Virus record (IMG/VR): IMGVR_UViG_3300048589_000333
Span: 1-44,576 of that record
Reading direction: 5' to 3' (one strand)
Origin: a virus
Length of the DNA: 44,576 nt
The notes beneath the pieces were generated by a model. That model was not told the origin of the DNA. It saw only the letters and a list, made by a program, of their open reading frames with translations, and did not search any database. Both the position numbers and the translations under genes were made by a program. This document shows, one piece after another, positions 22,713 through 30,740 of this stretch. The stretch's first letter is position 1. Each line of letters begins with the position of its first letter.

Positions 22713-24433
22713 GACAACCCTCCGTGACTAACATCCACACCGAGCCGCTCACCACTGGGAAGGCGCAATTCAGCGCGCAACCGCTTGCCAAGTTCAGATG
22801 CTACGCCTTTGTACGCTTCATATTGCGCAGCGTCGCCGCGTGCCAACTCCGCCATTGCCTCGGCCAGTTTCCGCACGCCCAACCCGCGCCCCTGCGCGTC
22901 CACTTGCAGCAATTCAGGATGACCCGGCAAGTACTCGCCGACCATCCATTCATACCAACCATCGGCGTTCGTCGGCGCGTTCGTCGGCTGTTCATCGCCC
23001 CTGTTCGTCGCCTGTTCACCAGAGGTAGGGGTATATGGCACCTCATCACGAACACCCTCACCAATCACCCGGTACTCGGCGTCAATCACCGGATCGGCTT
23101 TGCGAACCGCGGCGATTGCGTGCGGCACGATTACCCTCATGTCGAACGCCTTGAACACCGTGCCGCCAAAGTGGAATGTGTACGCAGGCAACTTGTCAGC
23201 GCGCCAGTAGCCGCCCGCCGCACCGTAGTTCTGCGGCAGGTAACCTGTGACCGGTTCTGCATTCGTGCTGATGCCCTTTGGCCATTTGTCCGACACGAAC
23301 TGGTCTTCGATGACCACATGGACGCCGGTTGCACCGGCCTCGCGCAGTACCATCGACAACGGGTGCAACATGTCGTCGAGCACGCCATCCGCCTTTGCCT
23401 GATCGCACAATGCGCCGAACTCGCTGACTACTACCACGATTCGTTGTGGTGGATTCGGCAATTTGGCAATGTTCGGCGCGCCGTGCTTGCCAAGCATGGC
23501 ATCGCGCTCTTGGTAGATGTCCATGAGCCGCTGCGCGACCTTCGCAAACTCAGCCGGGTTTCGTGTGTCAACAAATTCGGCTTTGTCGCTGAACTCCGAC
23601 CAATCCTTGAAGCGGCGACGGTCACACACGATGACATGATGCCCAACTCGCAGTGCGTTCGTGGCCACGCACCTGATCAAGTTTGTCTTGCCGCTTCCTT
23701 GGCTTTTGCCGTGCACGCGCAGATGCGGCGCTTCCGGCATGTTCCAATGCACGATGTCAGCCGACTCTGTTTGCCCGATGACAAGTTTGGTTCGATGGTT
23801 GCGCATGATGGCCTCTTCGACCGGTATCAACTGCACCGGTTTCGACGGTTCTGGCATGTCAACAACCTTCGGAGCCTCAAGCATCTTTGGCGGCTTTTCG
23901 TCGTACTTGCCTGCTACCAGTTTTGCACTTGCCGCGTTGAGCAAACCGCTTGCTTTGAACTGACTGCCAAACCTGCTTTCGATGGCGGCGTCGCCGGGTG
24001 CCAACGCCTGCAAACTCGCCACCCGGCTGCGTGCAATGGCGGCTTGCAGGTGCAACTGTGGATCTGCGGTAAACATTTCTTGGATACCGTTGCGCCCGAC
24101 GATCAAGGCAGGGGCGATTGTCTTGTTTACGTCGATGATCACGTCATGGCCAAGCACCTTGACACGCTGCAACGGAAAGGAGCCGTCACGTTGCCGCATG
24201 TTTTCATTGCGGCGCTTGGCCACCCAAACGCCAAGCCACGTCAACCCGGTGAGCGCGCCGAAGAGCATCAAGCCAACCAAGCAGTAATACGCCAAGTCCA
24301 ACGTCTTGGCGGTGAATTGCTCGATGTGCACGCCGATTCTCTGCGCCGTTTGCCAGTTCAACGCGAACAGCGCGCCGAAAATCAGCATGACGCACAGTGT
24401 TGCCAGTGTGAGGAGTCGGTTTAGGAGTTCCAT
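22709..24433 (-). CDS. FtsK/SpoIIIE-like DNA translocase, membrane-anchored
   Basis: ATG at 24433 with AGGAAG upstream; 574 aa. Two N-terminal TM helices (about 5-25 and 45-68) precede a linker and a RecA-type ATPase with V-H-G-K-S-Q-G-S-G-K-T-N near residue 248 and R-I-V-V-V-V-S-E-F-G-A-L near residue 338. The Walker B Asp is replaced by Ser, but the Glu that activates water is kept. FtsK-like ATPases move double-stranded DNA near the membrane; in phages and conjugative elements they may aid DNA transfer. Here it stands upstream of the packaging genes. The C-terminal 90 residues are low-complexity then helical. Confidence 0.82.
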   Translation of the reverse strand: MELLNRLLTLATLCVMLIFGALFALNWQTAQRIGVHIEQFTAKTLDLAYYCLVGLMLFGALTGLTWLGVWVAKRRNENMRQRDGSFPLQRVKVLGHDVIIDVNKTIAPALIVGRNGIQEMFTADPQLHLQAAIARSRVASLQALAPGDAAIESRFGSQFKASGLLNAASAKLVAGKYDEKPPKMLEAPKVVDMPEPSKPVQLIPVEEAIMRNHRTKLVIGQTESADIVHWNMPEAPHLRVHGKSQGSGKTNLIRCVATNALRVGHHVIVCDRRRFKDWSEFSDKAEFVDTRNPAEFAKVAQRLMDIYQERDAMLGKHGAPNIAKLPNPPQRIVVVVSEFGALCDQAKADGVLDDMLHPLSMVLREAGATGVHVVIEDQFVSDKWPKGISTNAEPVTGYLPQNYGAAGGYWRADKLPAYTFHFGGTVFKAFDMRVIVPHAIAAVRKADPVIDAEYRVIGEGVRDEVPYTPTSGEQATNRGDEQPTNAPTNADGWYEWMVGEYLPGHPELLQVDAQGRGLGVRKLAEAMAELARGDAAQYEAYKGVASELGKRLRAELRLPSGERLGVDVSHGGLS

Positions 24434-24461
24434 GCAATGCTTCCTGTCAAAAGCATTGCAT
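24432..24461 (-). promoter_or_regulatory. Start-codon hairpin of FtsK-like gene
   Basis: ATGCAATGC (24432-24440) and GCATTGCAT (24453-24461) form a perfect 9-bp stem whose 12-nt loop holds the AGGAA ribosome-binding site. The stem ends at the start codon, so it could throttle translation. Confidence 0.65.
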
Positions 24462-24494
24462 CGCGTGGACGATTGTTGTATGATTCTCTGCGTT

Positions 24495-24548
24495 GCATCG
24501 CCCACACGATGCAGCCAAGGGGCAGGATGTTTTCAGCATCGCTGCCCC
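24495..24548 (-). promoter_or_regulatory. Structured leader of FtsK-like mRNA
   Basis: Downstream of the promoter the leader contains an 11-bp stem (GGGGCAG-GATG with CATC-CTGCCCC, one bulge) and a 6-bp stem (GCATCG / CGATGC). GCATCGC-like sequences recur three times in the leader. No U-run follows the long stem, so it is not a plain terminator. Confidence 0.6.
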
Positions 24549-24560
24549 AACTATTTCATC

Positions 24561-24589
24561 ATTCTAGCACAGTTGTTTCAATGATTCAA
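24561..24589 (-). promoter_or_regulatory. Minus-strand promoter of FtsK-like gene
   Basis: TTGAAT (24584-24589), 17 bp, TAGAAT (24561-24566) with an extended TGC before it. Confidence 0.85.
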
Positions 24590-24594
24590 TCCGA

Positions 24595-25140
24595 TCACCT
24601 ACCTAACACCTCGTACAACTCCGCTCTCTTTTCAAATGCACCGATAGCCCAAAAAACCATACCAGATTTGCCGTAATTGTTTGTGCCGTTGTATCGATGA
24701 TGCTCATTCCGGCGCAGATTATCCAAAGCCTGAATGTACAAACCTGCCGGACTTGGATAAGCGTCACCTTTAGCAATGCCACCACGCTGCAAAAATGCCA
24801 AAATAACGTGGTGTCCTGATTGTCTCTGCAATTCCTGATAATGCAAATAGTGATGCAAATCAATGCCCGTCACCCAATCGCCTGTATTCCTGTGCATCGA
24901 CCATGCTGATTTGGTTTTAGCTTCAACCCAAATCACATTGTCAACCTTGAACGCAAGCATATCAGGAGCAATCAGCCGCTCGCCAGAAGTGAATACGCGC
25001 GGCCCTTTGCTAGCATCCTCTGGAACGTCGTAAACCGGCAAAACCACAAACCCACGACGTATAAACCATTTCGCTATCACGCTTTCGCCAGTCTGCCCAA
25101 CGCTTAATTGCTGCTTGAAGTGCATGTTAGTGGCTATCAT
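24595..25140 (-). CDS. PD-(D/E)XK-family nuclease
   Basis: Start at 25140 has GGGAGG 9 nt upstream; a second ATG at 25125 is possible. The 181-aa product contains V-G-Q-T-G-E-S-V-I-A-K-W-F-I-R-R-G-F, then A-P-D-M-L-A-F and V-I-W-V-E-A-K-T-K-S, which fits an E...PD...ExK core, then H-Y-L-H-Y-Q-E-L-Q as a helix with Gln. Such nucleases in phages act as recombination or restriction enzymes. It overlaps the methyltransferase by 14 nt, so the pair could form a small restriction-modification set. Confidence 0.75.
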   Translation of the reverse strand: MIATNMHFKQQLSVGQTGESVIAKWFIRRGFVVLPVYDVPEDASKGPRVFTSGERLIAPDMLAFKVDNVIWVEAKTKSAWSMHRNTGDWVTGIDLHHYLHYQELQRQSGHHVILAFLQRGGIAKGDAYPSPAGLYIQALDNLRRNEHHRYNGTNNYGKSGMVFWAIGAFEKRAELYEVLGR

Positions 25141-26203
25141 TGACCATTGCCTCCCATCCAAAACGTGAAAACTCCCTATTGAAATTACACGGTTTAACAC
25201 CAATGTAAATCAATGCTTGCCCCTGCAATGGAGCGCCTGTCTCCCCATCTGGTTTCCAAAAACGCACCCGCCCACGCGGGAAAACTACCGAAGATGCTAC
25301 GCTGATAATGTCCTGAAACCATGCCGTTTCCGTCGCATTGTTCACAAGTATGATAGCCTCTGGAATGTCACCGTTTTCAACATGCTCAACCAACTTAGTG
25401 GCGAAACACCCGATCAAGTCACTAGCATACGGAGGATTCATCCAAGTTCTACCCTGCCAATGCTGACTTAATCCGTCATCCTCAACGGTGTAATAGATTT
25501 CAGCTTTCACCGTCTGATTGGCAATGTCCGACGATGCCGGATCAAGTTCTATCGCACCCATGACACGCCGTGCCGCTTCGATGTACTCTACCGGCGTATA
25601 CCACTCATTGTTACCAGAGTTGAAGGAAACATGCGGCTTCAACGTCTGCGCAGGTTGCAGCACAAACGTTTCAACATGCCCGTTTGCATCCTCGACATTC
25701 ACCGCATTCGATGCAGCATCAAACACTGATTCTTCGGATTCCTCTTCGTCGTCGTCATCCGCTGCCCAAGCAGGTAAAGGGTAAGGCGTAGACATTTCAG
25801 CAGGTTTTCGGTACTCGTTGACAACCGCTTGCACGTGCGCCGCAGTAACCTTGCCGTTTGTGGCTGTCTCTACTGCACGCTGCCACGCTTCCCGCTGCTG
25901 CTCTGGTTCAAGCGTGGTGAGTGGGCGAATCTGCCGTTCCGCTGTCGGCAGAATGGGTACCGTGGTACCCAAATTTGTCGCCACCTCCGCAGCCGCAATC
26001 AGCTTGTTGGCATAGTTGCGTTGCATCCCCCACCGCTCACGGCAATAGTCCTCAAAGGTTCCGTGCGTCTGCCTGTACAACCGTGAATCACGTATCTCCA
26101 ACAATGCATTGCCGACATGCACGAAGGTTTGCATACCGGCGTCAATCACCGATTCCAACACTTCGAGCCGCTGCGATTCCGCCACCGTGATTACTTCGTT
26201 CAT
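25127..26203 (-). CDS. DNA N6-adenine methyltransferase (phage Dam-type) with N-terminal DNA-binding region
   Basis: The 358-aa protein starts MNEVITVAESQRLEVLESVI. Residues 1-135 form an HTH-rich region like those in ParB/DUF3102-type proteins (T-F-E-D-Y-C-R-E-R-W-G-M-Q-R-N-Y). After an acidic linker (D-D-D-D-E-E-E-S-E-E), the C-terminal part has N-E-W-Y-T-P, I-E-L-D-P-A-S, then R-T-W-M-N-P-P-Y near residue 253 (motif IV), and A-I-I-L-V-N-N-A-T-E-T-A-W-F, as in phage N6-adenine methyltransferases. It overlaps the nuclease gene. Confidence 0.88.
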   Translation of the reverse strand: MNEVITVAESQRLEVLESVIDAGMQTFVHVGNALLEIRDSRLYRQTHGTFEDYCRERWGMQRNYANKLIAAAEVATNLGTTVPILPTAERQIRPLTTLEPEQQREAWQRAVETATNGKVTAAHVQAVVNEYRKPAEMSTPYPLPAWAADDDDEEESEESVFDAASNAVNVEDANGHVETFVLQPAQTLKPHVSFNSGNNEWYTPVEYIEAARRVMGAIELDPASSDIANQTVKAEIYYTVEDDGLSQHWQGRTWMNPPYASDLIGCFATKLVEHVENGDIPEAIILVNNATETAWFQDIISVASSVVFPRGRVRFWKPDGETGAPLQGQALIYIGVKPCNFNREFSRFGWEAMVNDSH

Positions 26204-26228
26204 CTTCCTACCTTCCTATTCAAATACG

Positions 26229-26377
26229 CGCAGAGAGCGTCATTGCACCCAGGTTGGAAGCCGTCTACACGCCGAGCATTTGCCCTTTGTGCTTTGGGGT
26301 GCAATGACGCTCTCTGCGTCAAAGCTACGTATGTAGGACAAAAAATATTGCCCGGCTTTGTGGGTAGACGGCTTCCA
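26229..26377. repeat. Interleaved long inverted repeats (pseudoknot topology)
   Basis: Two perfect inverted repeats interlock: A 26229-26250 with A' 26297-26318 (22 bp), and B 26255-26268 with B' 26364-26377 (14 bp), in the order A B A' B'. The region lies in the leader of the adenine methyltransferase gene and carries no gene. In RNA the arms would form an H-type pseudoknot; in DNA, cruciforms. Confidence 0.93.
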
Positions 26378-26399
26378 TTCGTCTGCCTATGATTATACA

Positions 26400-26510
26400 T
26401 CATCTCCCCACCCGCCGCAATAGAGCAGTGACCATCGCCACGCCCAAGACCACCGAGCCGCCTGTCACCATGCCAAGCGCAAAGACGGCAACACCCTGCA
26501 TTGTGTCCAT
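26400..26510 (-). CDS. Single-TM small protein, 36 aa
   Basis: ATG at 26510 with GAGGGGG upstream; coded right after the winged-helix gene. Product MDTMQGVAVFALGMVTGGSV and then V-L-G-V-A-M-V-T-A-L-L-R-R-V-G-R: one long hydrophobic helix closed by Arg residues, so C-terminus inside. No family recognised. The clear ribosome-binding site and operon position favour a real gene. Confidence 0.65.
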   Translation of the reverse strand: MDTMQGVAVFALGMVTGGSVVLGVAMVTALLRRVGR

Positions 26511-26518
26511 TTTCCCCC

Positions 26519-26731
26519 TCATTCCATGCGCCGCCAGATGCCATCTTCCAGGCTAACCGGCAACACACGACATAGTTTGGCCAAGAGTGACCACGCTCCG
26601 CCATGCGTGATCCCTAGTATCTGCGCAACGTCCGCGGTGCACAGTGGCACACCATGCGCCAACTGCCACACGACGATAGCTACACGTTCTGTTGTGACCA
26701 TCTCTTCGACATTCTCAGGGATGTGAATCAT
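26519..26731 (-). CDS. Winged-helix DNA-binding protein, 70 aa
   Basis: I start at the ATG at 26731 (MIHIPENVEEMVTTERVAIV). The body L-A-H-G-V-P-L-C-T-A-D-V-A-Q-I-L-G-I-T-H-G-G-A-W-S-L-L-A-K-L-C-R-V-L-P-V has a helix-turn-helix followed by a short beta-wing (G-I-W-R-R). Small winged-helix regulators are common in phages. It overlaps the RusA gene by 17 nt. A target is not visible. Confidence 0.7.
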   Translation of the reverse strand: MIHIPENVEEMVTTERVAIVVWQLAHGVPLCTADVAQILGITHGGAWSLLAKLCRVLPVSLEDGIWRRME

Positions 26732-27101
26732 TGTCACTGCGCTCAATCCTTATCTCAAGTCTAGGATTCGCCTTGTCTATCTTCACACGTGGGACAACGG
26801 TCTCCACCCATTTGCCGTCGTCGTCGGGAATCACCCAACCTTTGAGCGCGTCAACGTAGAGCTTTGTGCACACGTTGTCGGCGTCCATCGGTGAGCTTTT
26901 CACATAGGCTGTCACTTCGATTTTGACACGCTCCGTCACCGGCCAGCCGAACCCGTCAACCACTTCAGCCGGAAACGCACTGCGCACCACCAACCAAACC
27001 CGGTCTTTCTCCGCTTTGCGCTTCGACCAGTGCCCGCCTGCATAGAAGGCGTTCCAGGAGATTGGCCGTTCATCCGGCATCGTGATAACCAGAGGAATCA
27101 T
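26715..27101 (-). CDS. RusA-like Holliday junction resolvase
   Basis: ATG at 27101 overlaps the upstream stop (ATGA). The 128-aa product begins MIPLVITMPDERPISWNAFY and contains the family hallmark S-P-M-D-A-D-N-V-C-T-K-L-Y-V-D-A-L-K-G-W-V-I-P-D-D-D near residues 68-94 with its Asp cluster, then a basic strand. RusA cuts Holliday junctions and branched DNA before packaging. The N-terminal strand plus P-x-S-W-N order fits. Confidence 0.9.
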   Translation of the reverse strand: MIPLVITMPDERPISWNAFYAGGHWSKRKAEKDRVWLVVRSAFPAEVVDGFGWPVTERVKIEVTAYVKSSPMDADNVCTKLYVDALKGWVIPDDDGKWVETVVPRVKIDKANPRLEIRIERSDNDSHP

Positions 27102-27703
27102 GAGAACAACTCCTTCCAATTTGGGCGTTCGCCAACTTTGTCGCATTCATCCATGTAGCACTGCATCGAGTCCGTGATGCTGAGCAAGTGACGCCAAATC
27201 ATGTCACGTGCCTTTTCATCACTGCGTGCCTTCCGAAACAGATTGATGATCGGCGGCTGTCCTTCGCCGTCGTCGCCCAGGAATGACCACGCCGCCGCGC
27301 GGACACCTTCCATCGCATGAGATATGCGCCAACCCTTGTTCTTTTCGAGACAGCCAACGCACTCGCAGTCGGGCGGCGTCGTGTTATGCGCCTCGACACC
27401 TTTGACTGCGCACATGCCTTGATAGAGTACATCTGCATCCTCAGCGATTTTGTACGCATGTTGCGCCATCTCTATCAGTTTTTCGATGGCCGCGGCGTAT
27501 GTCTGCGCCTTGCCAGTGTCGCCCGCTTCAATGGCCACCTGCCGCATCTGGTACGCGCGGTGAATGCGCCCGGCGTAGCATAGCGAAAGCGTGGAGCCGT
27601 CCGCTTGTGCAACCTGGTGCGGCGCGTAGGCCAGCGCCATGAGTCGTTTGGCTTGCACTTCGGCTTCTTCGATGGTTGTCGGTTCAATAATTGCAGTTGT
27701 CAT
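27098..27703 (-). CDS. Unknown protein, 201 aa, with Cys cluster
   Basis: ATG at 27703 has GAGG 9 nt upstream, ruling out the longer frame. The product (MTTAIIEPTTIEEAEVQAKR...) is mostly helical, with T-Y-A-A-A-I-E-K-L-I-E-M-A-Q-H-A-Y-K and a cluster P-P-D-C-E-C-V-G-C-L-E-K that could bind zinc. No family is recognised. It sits upstream of RusA in the recombination cluster, so a DNA-repair accessory role is plausible. Confidence 0.75.
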   Translation of the reverse strand: MTTAIIEPTTIEEAEVQAKRLMALAYAPHQVAQADGSTLSLCYAGRIHRAYQMRQVAIEAGDTGKAQTYAAAIEKLIEMAQHAYKIAEDADVLYQGMCAVKGVEAHNTTPPDCECVGCLEKNKGWRISHAMEGVRAAAWSFLGDDGEGQPPIINLFRKARSDEKARDMIWRHLLSITDSMQCYMDECDKVGERPNWKELFS

Positions 27704-27719
27704 TATGTCGCCTCTTTGC

Positions 27720-28223
27720 TTATGAGAATGGTAATTCTGATACGTTTCGTTCATACAATGCTTTGGCGTTTGGCAGAGTCTCGACAAGCTGCACGCGCCA
27801 TCTGCCAGCAAAGACGCCGCCAAGCAGACGCAGCGCTTGCCAGTGCGCAGCGTCGCCAAGGTCAACGTCAACATAGCGCCCGTCACCGCGCACGCCGATC
27901 CACACCCGTTGATGCTCGCCGCCGCGCGGTGCAGGCAAACCAGCCATGACCGGAAAACGCCCCTTGCCCTTTTTGCGCAGCGGCGTCAGTGCGGTGAGCA
28001 CATCCTTGCCATTCGTGAGAATGATGACGTTCTCTGCACCGATTGTCTCAGCATCCGCCAACGCCGCGGCGATTGCCTGCCACGTTGCGCCACAATGCTC
28101 AATGACGCCTGTTCTCAGCGTCCCATCGGCGGCAACCAGCGAGCCAACAACGGCGGCGCTTTGGCTTTCCACGTGCACACCGAGAATGATTGTGTTCGGC
28201 GTCTGTGTGTTGATATTTAGCAT
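27720..28223 (-). CDS. Possible RNase H-fold protein without active-site acids
   Basis: The 167-aa product starts MLNINTQTPNTIILGVHVES. The order of elements (a strand I-I-L-G-V-H-V, A-A-V-V-G-S-L-V, G-A-T-W-Q-A-I-A-A-A-L-A-D-A-E-T-I-G, E-N-V-I-I-L-T-N-G-K-D-V-L) parallels RNase HI, where a catalytic Asp, Glu and a Y-T-D-S motif sit at these points. Here those are replaced (His/Glu, Trp and Asn), so it would be inactive if this alignment is right. It is first in the RusA operon. Low certainty on the fold. Confidence 0.4.
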   Translation of the reverse strand: MLNINTQTPNTIILGVHVESQSAAVVGSLVAADGTLRTGVIEHCGATWQAIAAALADAETIGAENVIILTNGKDVLTALTPLRKKGKGRFPVMAGLPAPRGGEHQRVWIGVRGDGRYVDVDLGDAAHWQALRLLGGVFAGRWRVQLVETLPNAKALYERNVSELPFS

Positions 28224-28526
28224 AGTTTAGACTCATTCTAATGTACTGACGTAACGCCCTTTTTTTCCTAAAGGTAGTACAAGGGAATATTTAGACCTTG
28301 ATCACGGAAAAAAAGAAAATGCTTGTATGAGTTACTAACTTTAGAAGTTACTTCAGTAACACAGTTACATTTACCCTTTTTACTCTGGAGGATCGTGTTA
28401 CTGACGTGTAACTGTGTTACTGACTTCTTCATTACGCTGGTTTGCATATACCGTTAGAATTACCTTAATGAAAAAATGCTCTTGTTTGTAACTGAATCAG
28501 TAACAGGAATCCGGCGATTTTCAGTA
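28224..28526. other. Repeat-rich AT-rich gap, candidate replication origin
   Basis: This 303-bp gap has no gene. It holds about ten GTAAC or GTTAC pentamers (for example 28331, 28347, 28356, 28364, 28397, 28408, 28416, 28488, 28500), including a GTTAC-TTCA-GTAAC palindrome at 28347-28360. It is visibly AT-rich and borders the primase-helicase gene, as iteron origins often do. Confidence 0.6.
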
Positions 28527-30740
28527 TCAAACGCCAAGCGCCTGTAGCATGTCCTGGTTAGCAAAATCGTCGCCGTCGAGCGCCGTTGGGACAAGGTGCA
28601 ACACACGTGAAACCTTGTCGCCGATGCGCACGGCCTTGGTTGTCTGCGTCTTGTCCTTCGATGCAATGACGCCGATTTTGTCCAACTGACTGTAGAGCGC
28701 CTGAGCGGACAACAAGAGCGTATTGGAGCCGCCCAAGCGCCGCGCCGCGCTAAGTGCGATATTTGGCAACAGGTAGAAACCTTGTGCGTCCATCCATCCA
28801 AGAACCTGGTTCGGATTGGTAAAATCTGTTTCGCCAATCTCACGGCGAAGGAAAACGTATTGCTTGGATGCAACCAGCTCGCGCAGAATGTTGAGAAATT
28901 GCTTTGCTTCCAACGCTTCCGCCGTGTTGTTTGCCATAAACGTTGCAATGGCCAGTAGTCCATTGGCGTACTGTGTGCGGTACTGTTCCAAGATGGAGCC
29001 AAAAAGCGGATGACGGAGCGCAACGCGCCACGTCATTTCATTGGCGGCTAGACTCTCTGCAATGCGGTTTGCGTTCGTGGTGTCCTCTCGGACGGTTGTC
29101 ATGTACGTAGCCCAGCGCGCCGCAACACTGTCGAAATCTCTGCCAACTTCCTTGATAACTGCCTGTGCATCGTCTGACATCAACCATGTGAGCCACGCCC
29201 GCCCGATCAAAGGCAAATGCTTTGCGTTGCGCTGCGCCTGCGCCAACTTGGTATTTCTGACGCCGCGCTGCCAGGGGAATGAAATCACGAACAGGCGCGC
29301 CAGTGTTGCGGCGTCGTGCACCGGTACATCTTCACCTGTACAGATGGGGAATGCATGAATGGGTGCGGCTGGTTTGACGGTTCCATCTCGCATGGAGCGT
29401 TCACGGTTGGAACCCTCGACGATGTTGTGAATCAGGTTCACGAAGCCGGTTGCGCCATCTCCGGTGTTCGGCTTGTAGTTGTCAATGAAGAACGGGAGAT
29501 CATGTGCGGCCGTCGCGTACGTCATCAATGCATTCCTGGTTGCACCTTCGCCCCACTTCAACAATGACGCATCTTCCATAAACGTTGCGCCGAAACAGCA
29601 CATGATCGTCTGCACCCACGACGTTTTGAGCGAGCCGGTTCTACCCTGCACGAAGCAGCCATACTTTTTGGCTTGCCACGTGGCGCGCCGATGAAGCGGA
29701 GCATTCAGCATCGAAACGAAGATCGGCACCGTCACGCCCGCGTCAATTGCCGACAGTGCGTCATCGAGCGCCTGCACTGCCTTTGTTTGATTGGTTCCAG
29801 TGTCGTCAATCGAATATGGCAACTTGGCAGGCAGTTCAATTTTGTGTTCCGACTTGAGTCCAGGAATGAGGAATCCGCCGTCATGCCACCCGGTATGACG
29901 AAAGCGCCGCGTTTGCTTGATGTTGTCAGGCGGCGTCAATTTCTTGATGGAAGAGCCGAGATGGCCCGCCATGCGGTAATGTGTCGTGTCGAGTGCGCCG
30001 GCTGCCTGTTCGAGAATGCCTCTGAGTGCCTTATCATCCGCAAACTTGGTGGCTGCAATTTCCACACGGAAAGCGCCGCCGCGCTTGGCAACACCTTCGA
30101 TGATAGATGTCTTTGATCCGTCCTCATCAATGATTTCCTCGACTGTCAGCGCGTACCAGTCGCAGACTGGCCGCTCAGTGATTTCGCCGTCCTTGTTCTG
30201 CGTGCAGTGCATCGTGATGCCGTCCGTAATTCGGTATGGCCAAGGATTGTGCACAGGCTTCTCTGCCGGTTCCCCACCCTCATCCAAGAAAGCCTGTGCA
30301 TCGTCCGCCGTAACGTCAAGATCGCCGGTGTAACCGGAGTTACGATTTTCCTTCTTGGCAACCTCTGACAAATCTCTTGGTTGCTGCGACCCGGCATCGA
30401 GACCGCTTGTCAGCGTGGCGAGTGTTTCAGACTCACCAAGTCCGCACTCTGCCGCCGCGCTGCGCAGCGCGGCTTCTGCCTCTGAGCGTTCCAGCGCACC
30501 CGCACCGACAAGTGTGCCAAGCGAAAACGCCGCGGCGTTCAATCGTTCGTTGCGATTGCCTTGCCCGGCGTTTCTCAATTCGTCGCACTCCATCGTCACC
30601 GCCTGCTCGACATACCTGCGCAGCGCATCGGCGTTCGGCGTCGTGCCGGTGCCGTTCGTGTAGGTGGTTGGCGCTTGTTTCGGTGATTCCTTTTTCGTTG
30701 GTTCTGTGGTCAATGACCGATAAATTGCTACAATATCCAC
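28527..30740 (-). CDS. DUF927-type replicative helicase/primase partner
   Basis: The GTG at 30740 is chosen for its AGGGAG box 7 nt upstream; it overlaps the prim-pol by 13 nt. The 737-aa product has a DUF927-like middle (H-Y-R-M-A-G-H-L-G-S-S-I-K-K-L, then G-W-H-D-G-G-F-L-I-P-G), Walker A F-V-Q-G-R-T-G-S-L-K-T-S-W near residue 367 and Walker B D-L-P-F-F-I-D-N near 420. It is expected to unwind DNA together with the prim-pol. It ends in ...QALGV, a tail shared by two other proteins of this cluster. Confidence 0.82.
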   Translation of the reverse strand: MDIVAIYRSLTTEPTKKESPKQAPTTYTNGTGTTPNADALRRYVEQAVTMECDELRNAGQGNRNERLNAAAFSLGTLVGAGALERSEAEAALRSAAAECGLGESETLATLTSGLDAGSQQPRDLSEVAKKENRNSGYTGDLDVTADDAQAFLDEGGEPAEKPVHNPWPYRITDGITMHCTQNKDGEITERPVCDWYALTVEEIIDEDGSKTSIIEGVAKRGGAFRVEIAATKFADDKALRGILEQAAGALDTTHYRMAGHLGSSIKKLTPPDNIKQTRRFRHTGWHDGGFLIPGLKSEHKIELPAKLPYSIDDTGTNQTKAVQALDDALSAIDAGVTVPIFVSMLNAPLHRRATWQAKKYGCFVQGRTGSLKTSWVQTIMCCFGATFMEDASLLKWGEGATRNALMTYATAAHDLPFFIDNYKPNTGDGATGFVNLIHNIVEGSNRERSMRDGTVKPAAPIHAFPICTGEDVPVHDAATLARLFVISFPWQRGVRNTKLAQAQRNAKHLPLIGRAWLTWLMSDDAQAVIKEVGRDFDSVAARWATYMTTVREDTTNANRIAESLAANEMTWRVALRHPLFGSILEQYRTQYANGLLAIATFMANNTAEALEAKQFLNILRELVASKQYVFLRREIGETDFTNPNQVLGWMDAQGFYLLPNIALSAARRLGGSNTLLLSAQALYSQLDKIGVIASKDKTQTTKAVRIGDKVSRVLHLVPTALDGDDFANQDMLQALGV
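30330..30343. promoter_or_regulatory. GTWACC-type 14-bp palindrome, site 1
   Basis: GTAACCGGAGTTAC inside the helicase gene. The same motif recurs at 32908, 34085, 35087 and 43004 in different reading frames, which argues against coding constraint alone. Confidence 0.6.

Noticed and set aside
22724-24424. 566-codon plus-strand frame opposite the FtsK-like gene
   Set aside because: His/Arg/Val-rich shadow of a well-supported ATPase.
25955-25970. GGGTACC-GT-GGTACCC palindrome in the methyltransferase gene as an operator
   Set aside because: Single copy inside coding sequence, differs from the moron operator in spacing; may be chance.
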